NCBI GenBank assembly: GCA_937988885.1
Contig: CALKHR010000201.1
Location: 62,001 to 126,000, forward strand
DNA from: an uncultured Roseiflexaceae bacterium
GTDB taxonomy: Bacteria > Chloroflexota > Chloroflexia > Chloroflexales > Roseiflexaceae
Length of the DNA: 64,000 bases
Direction: 5' to 3'
Part shown: positions 61,143-64,000 of the stretch, one piece after another
How positions within the stretch are numbered: position 1 is the stretch's first letter
Layout: the number at the start of each line of letters is the position of its first letter
Made by a program: the position numbers and the translations under genes
Notes under the pieces: model-generated
Told to the model about the DNA's origin: nothing
The model's database searches: none
What the model saw: the letters and a program-made list of their open reading frames with translations, nothing else

Positions 61143-61895
61143 CTATTGTCCCAGATACTTAACCTCGGCTAACTCATCAGCGCCGTTGGTGATCAGCGTT
61201 CCAACATCTTCTCCATAACAAATGCGCCGCATCATATCGGGTGCATCGAAGTTGAAAATGTGGATGGGTAGGTTGTGATCACGAGCTAAAATCACGGCTG
61301 CCTGATCGAGCGCCCGTAGATTCTCGTGGATTACGGTGTTGTAGTCGATCGTGCGGTAGCGCCGTGCATCGGGATGACGGCGCGGATCGGCTGTGTAGAG
61401 TCCATCGATGCCGTGTTTGGCCGAAAGGAGCGCTTCAGCGCGCAACTCCAACGCGCGTTGTACGGAGGGGTAATCGGTGGTGACGTACGGATTGCCTGTG
61501 CCCGCCGCCAACACCACGATACAGCCATGCTCAAGGTGACGAATTGCCCGTAGACGGATAAACGGTTCAGCAACTGTATTGATCGGTATCGCAGTCATTA
61601 CGCGAACATCGACATCGCCGCGCGATTTCAACACACCGCGCAACATCAGACTATTGATGACTGTCGCAATCATGCCGATGTTATCGGCCTCGGCTCGCTC
61701 GATCCCCCATTCCTCGCCTAATTCTCCACGAAAAATGTTGCCTCCGCCCACCACAACGCCAACTTCGACACCCTCCTTGTGGAGCGAGAGTACCTCATCG
61801 GCGATGTGGTTGAGCGATTGCGGATCAAACCCCCACGAATGACTGCCTGCGATCGCACCGCCACTGAGTTTCACCAGGATTCGTTGATAGCGCAT
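61143..61895 (-). CDS. pyrH: UMP kinase
   Basis: A 250-residue amino-acid-kinase-fold UMP kinase. ILVKLSGGAIAG is the N-terminal phosphate loop, VGVVVGGGNIFRG the second Gly-rich loop, RAEADNIGMIATVINSLML the UMP-binding helix and VVLAAGTGNPYVTTDYP the typical PyrH segment. It converts UMP to UDP for pyrimidine nucleotide and sugar-nucleotide supply. The usual neighbours tsf and frr are absent; instead it follows an MFS gene (77-bp gap). The ATG at 61895 has a rather distant GAGG. Confidence 0.93.
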   Translation of the reverse strand: MRYQRILVKLSGGAIAGSHSWGFDPQSLNHIADEVLSLHKEGVEVGVVVGGGNIFRGELGEEWGIERAEADNIGMIATVINSLMLRGVLKSRGDVDVRVMTAIPINTVAEPFIRLRAIRHLEHGCIVVLAAGTGNPYVTTDYPSVQRALELRAEALLSAKHGIDGLYTADPRRHPDARRYRTIDYNTVIHENLRALDQAAVILARDHNLPIHIFNFDAPDMMRRICYGEDVGTLITNGADELAEVKYLGQ

Positions 61896-61972
61896 AAGGC
61901 TGTTTTACCTCGCTATTGTAAGACTCCTGCTAGTACTAACGCCTTGAGGTGCGATTTTGATACACGCCCTGG

Positions 61973-63229
61973 TTAATGTGGAGACGCGGATTGTGCGATA
62001 ACTGATTGTGTCGCGACTCGTCGCTCGTGCATGCGGTCGAGCAGAATCAGCCCGATAGTGGAGATGCTGCCGATGGTGAAGAAAATGATCCAGGGCAGCG
62101 CGGGCACACCGATTTGCTTGCCCAGATCGTCGAGCAGGCCGCCACTGAAGTTCCCAATGCCACCGCCGATAGCGAGCGCCAGTGAGGCGAAGCCGAAGAA
62201 GGAGCCGAGCGCGGCGGGGTTCGCCAGCGATGCAGAGACCGTTTGCTGGAGCGGCTGCACGAGCGCTGAGGCCAACGAGAACATCACCACACTCACCAGC
62301 AACGCCGGGTAACTATTGGCGATAATCGCACTTCCCATAGCCAGTGTCATCAGGCCGACACCAAGAATCAGCGCGAGCATCGGGCGCATAAAACGGGCCA
62401 TGAGGCGGATGAGCGGGTACTGCAGCACCACCGCCGTAAAGGCGTTGATCGTGTAAACGATGCCGATCGTGTCGCTCGAATCGGTGATGCGCATCACCAG
62501 CAGTGGCACCGAGATCGAGATCTGCACCCACATAAACCAGTAGCCCATCATCAACAGGGTGTAGAACACGAACACGCGATCGTGCCACACAAGTTTAAGG
62601 CCATGCCCGAGAGAGCCAGGGTTCGTCGCGACGCGCACTTGCGGCAGCATGATCAGCATCTGAATCAGGTTGAGCGTGAAACAGCCCGCTCCGACTAATG
62701 CCACGGTCGCGAAATCGATATGCAACAGCAGCGAGCCGAGGAACGGTCCAAGCGCCATACCGATGCCGGCCAGCGCGCCGGAGAGCGAGTAGTAGCGCTG
62801 GCGCTCTTCGGGGAGTGTCAACGCGGCAACGGCAGCGAGCCGAGGCGCCTCGAACATTGCGCCGCCCAAGCCCGCCAGAATGGTTGAGAGGAGCAGAATG
62901 GGCAGAGACGAGGCCCACGCCATCAGGCCAAACCCAATGATGCGAATGACCAAGCCCATACAGATCAACTGTTTCACGCCGATTTGGTCGGCGACCATAC
63001 CACCGATCAGCGTGAAGCCCTGTTGCACCAGTTGCCGAAGCGCCAACGCCAAGCCAATCGATGTGGCCGCCCAGCCAAGCCCATCGACATAGTGAACCGA
63101 TATCAATGGGATGACCATGAAAAAACCGGTATTCATACAAATAACGTCGGTGAGCAGCGTGATGAGGCCGCGCCGCCGTTGTGCTGCGGTCAGTTGATTT
63201 GGTGTTCCCGCGGATTGTTCAGCCTGCAT
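61973..63229 (-). CDS. MFS transporter
   Basis: A 418-residue major facilitator protein with 12 predicted membrane helices. GLALALRQLVQQGFTLIGGMVADQIGVKQLI holds the loop 2-3 pattern (G-x3-D-x2-G, here GGMVADQIG) and GLGGAMFEAPRLAAVAALTLPEERQRYYSLSGALAGIGMALGPFLGSLL a drug-exporter-like segment. Probably a proton-driven exporter; the substrate is not readable. It begins 16 bases after the ABC-2 permease stop and is followed by pyrH on the same strand. Confidence 0.88.
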   Translation of the reverse strand: MQAEQSAGTPNQLTAAQRRRGLITLLTDVICMNTGFFMVIPLISVHYVDGLGWAATSIGLALALRQLVQQGFTLIGGMVADQIGVKQLICMGLVIRIIGFGLMAWASSLPILLLSTILAGLGGAMFEAPRLAAVAALTLPEERQRYYSLSGALAGIGMALGPFLGSLLLHIDFATVALVGAGCFTLNLIQMLIMLPQVRVATNPGSLGHGLKLVWHDRVFVFYTLLMMGYWFMWVQISISVPLLVMRITDSSDTIGIVYTINAFTAVVLQYPLIRLMARFMRPMLALILGVGLMTLAMGSAIIANSYPALLVSVVMFSLASALVQPLQQTVSASLANPAALGSFFGFASLALAIGGGIGNFSGGLLDDLGKQIGVPALPWIIFFTIGSISTIGLILLDRMHERRVATQSVIAQSASPH

Positions 63230-63245
63230 GAGAGGATACCTTTAG

Positions 63246-64000
63246 TTAGCCACGCATTTCGGTGAGATTACCAGATTCGTAGCGGCGGAGACCAAGATGA
63301 AAGACGATAATACTAAGCAGAAGAAAGCCAAGCGTGCCGCCAAGCGTAAATATCCCATCAAGCAGTGAGAGGTGACGCAATACTTGAATCGGAAAGTGAG
63401 TGACAAAGCCCGCCGGGATCAGGGTGAATAACAGGATCTTGACTAATCCCTCGAACAAGATCGATGGATACGTGCTGAATGTGATCAAACTGATGCGCCA
63501 TTGTTCGGTGAGATTGGCCGCATTGCCCACGAAGAAGGCCAGGCTGCCCGCCAGTATGCCAAAGCCGATGAAGAGTGTGGCGCAGGAGATCGTCAGACAG
63601 ATGAACATCAAGGCGTGGATCAGATCGGGCTGCACGAGCAGGAAGTAGACGCCGTAGCCAAAGAGCGCATCGCCCCACGCAGTCGCATTCATCTTGCCAA
63701 GCAGCATATGCGGTAGTAATGCGCGAGGGTAGAGCATCCACGCATCGAGTTGGCCCTGGATGATCAGGAACGGCAGGAAGATCACATTGCCGTAGAGTGC
63801 ATGCGCCAAGCCGAATCCCGAGGCCGTCAGCGCCCAGATCGTCATCACATCCTCGACGCCCCAGCCGCGCAGCACCGGGAAGCGGGTGAAGTATAGCACC
63901 CAAAACGCGACCCACACGCCATCGTTCAGAATCATCGCCGCGATCTGCGAGATGAACGCGCCGCGATACTCCATCTGCGACTTCAGGTTGAAGCGGATAT
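63246..64000 (-). CDS. ABC-2 type permease (ABC2_membrane_6-like), 5' truncated by window edge
   Basis: The frame continues past the window's right edge with RFNLKSQ before MEYRGAFISQIAAMI, the usual N-terminal pattern of this permease family, so the Met at 63974 is probably internal. At least 250 residues are visible, with about six membrane helices. It would form the membrane channel of an ABC exporter together with a second permease and an ATPase expected further upstream on the minus strand, outside the window. The substrate is unknown. Confidence 0.82.
   Translation of the reverse strand, partial: IRFNLKSQMEYRGAFISQIAAMILNDGVWVAFWVLYFTRFPVLRGWGVEDVMTIWALTASGFGLAHALYGNVIFLPFLIIQGQLDAWMLYPRALLPHMLLGKMNATAWGDALFGYGVYFLLVQPDLIHALMFICLTISCATLFIGFGILAGSLAFFVGNAANLTEQWRISLITFSTYPSILFEGLVKILLFTLIPAGFVTHFPIQVLRHLSLLDGIFTLGGTLGFLLLSIIVFHLGLRRYESGNLTEMRG

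Overview
The window looks like chromosomal DNA from the phylum Chloroflexota, most likely class Chloroflexia. This is inferred from gene content and style: mid-to-high GC, rsbS/rsbT switch genes, giant class III cyclase-ATPase-TPR proteins, LuxR-HTH/Kelch fusions, C25 peptidases with PPC domains, and paired PfkB kinase and CDP-alcohol phosphotransferase genes. No rRNA or tRNA was seen, so the genus cannot be fixed. Both ends cut through genes: a response regulator at the left and an ABC-2 permease at the right.

Region 1 (1-7.3 kb) has a replication-origin character. It holds rsbST, a NUDIX gene and an SRP RNA gene (ffs) with a consensus promoter and a terminator. Next comes an AT-rich segment with three perfect DnaA boxes at helical spacing (candidate oriC), then a bifunctional-nuclease-domain gene, an M23/LysM peptidase, two parS-like sites and parAB. 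The second parS-like site overlaps the parA start codon.

Region 2 (7.5-18.7 kb) holds a sugar/inositol-type PfkB kinase overlapping a CDP-alcohol phosphatidyltransferase (possible phosphatidylinositol synthesis), a GT39-like membrane glycosyltransferase, recN, a large O-antigen-ligase/TPR protein, a DUF4139 protein and HU. The HU promoter carries a perfect palindrome.

Region 3 (18.7-28.6 kb) has a STAND/NB-ARC ATPase with TPRs, a REC-GGDEF-REC regulator, a YtcJ-like amidohydrolase and a gabT/GNAT/aldehyde dehydrogenase operon that fits 4-aminobutyrate or similar omega-amino acid degradation.

Region 4 (28.8-45.1 kb) contains an internally deleted tnpB in an IS200/IS605 remnant, two secreted C25 (gingipain-like) peptidase paralogues, a dual-cyclase/AAA/TPR protein, a PP2C/SpoIIE phosphatase, an acyl-CoA dehydrogenase whose last codons lie in an IS605-type end, a RimJ-like acetyltransferase and hemW. 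Each C25 paralogue carries exactly six copies of the hexapeptide GRISSI.

Region 5 (45.1-53.6 kb) is a six-gene exopolysaccharide operon behind a perfect sigma-70-type promoter: two-domain membrane protein, GT4, GT4, flippase, pyruvyltransferase family, GT4.

Region 6 (53.6-64 kb) has a small lipoprotein, a probably abundant secreted repeat protein, a LuxR HTH-transmembrane-Kelch protein, a paralogue of the exopolysaccharide membrane protein, ssb, pyrH, an MFS exporter and an ABC-2 permease. Intergenic hairpin elements that share flanking sequence occur in at least three gaps (17.9, 56.1 and 61.0 kb), with possible relatives at 3.7 and 29.3 kb.
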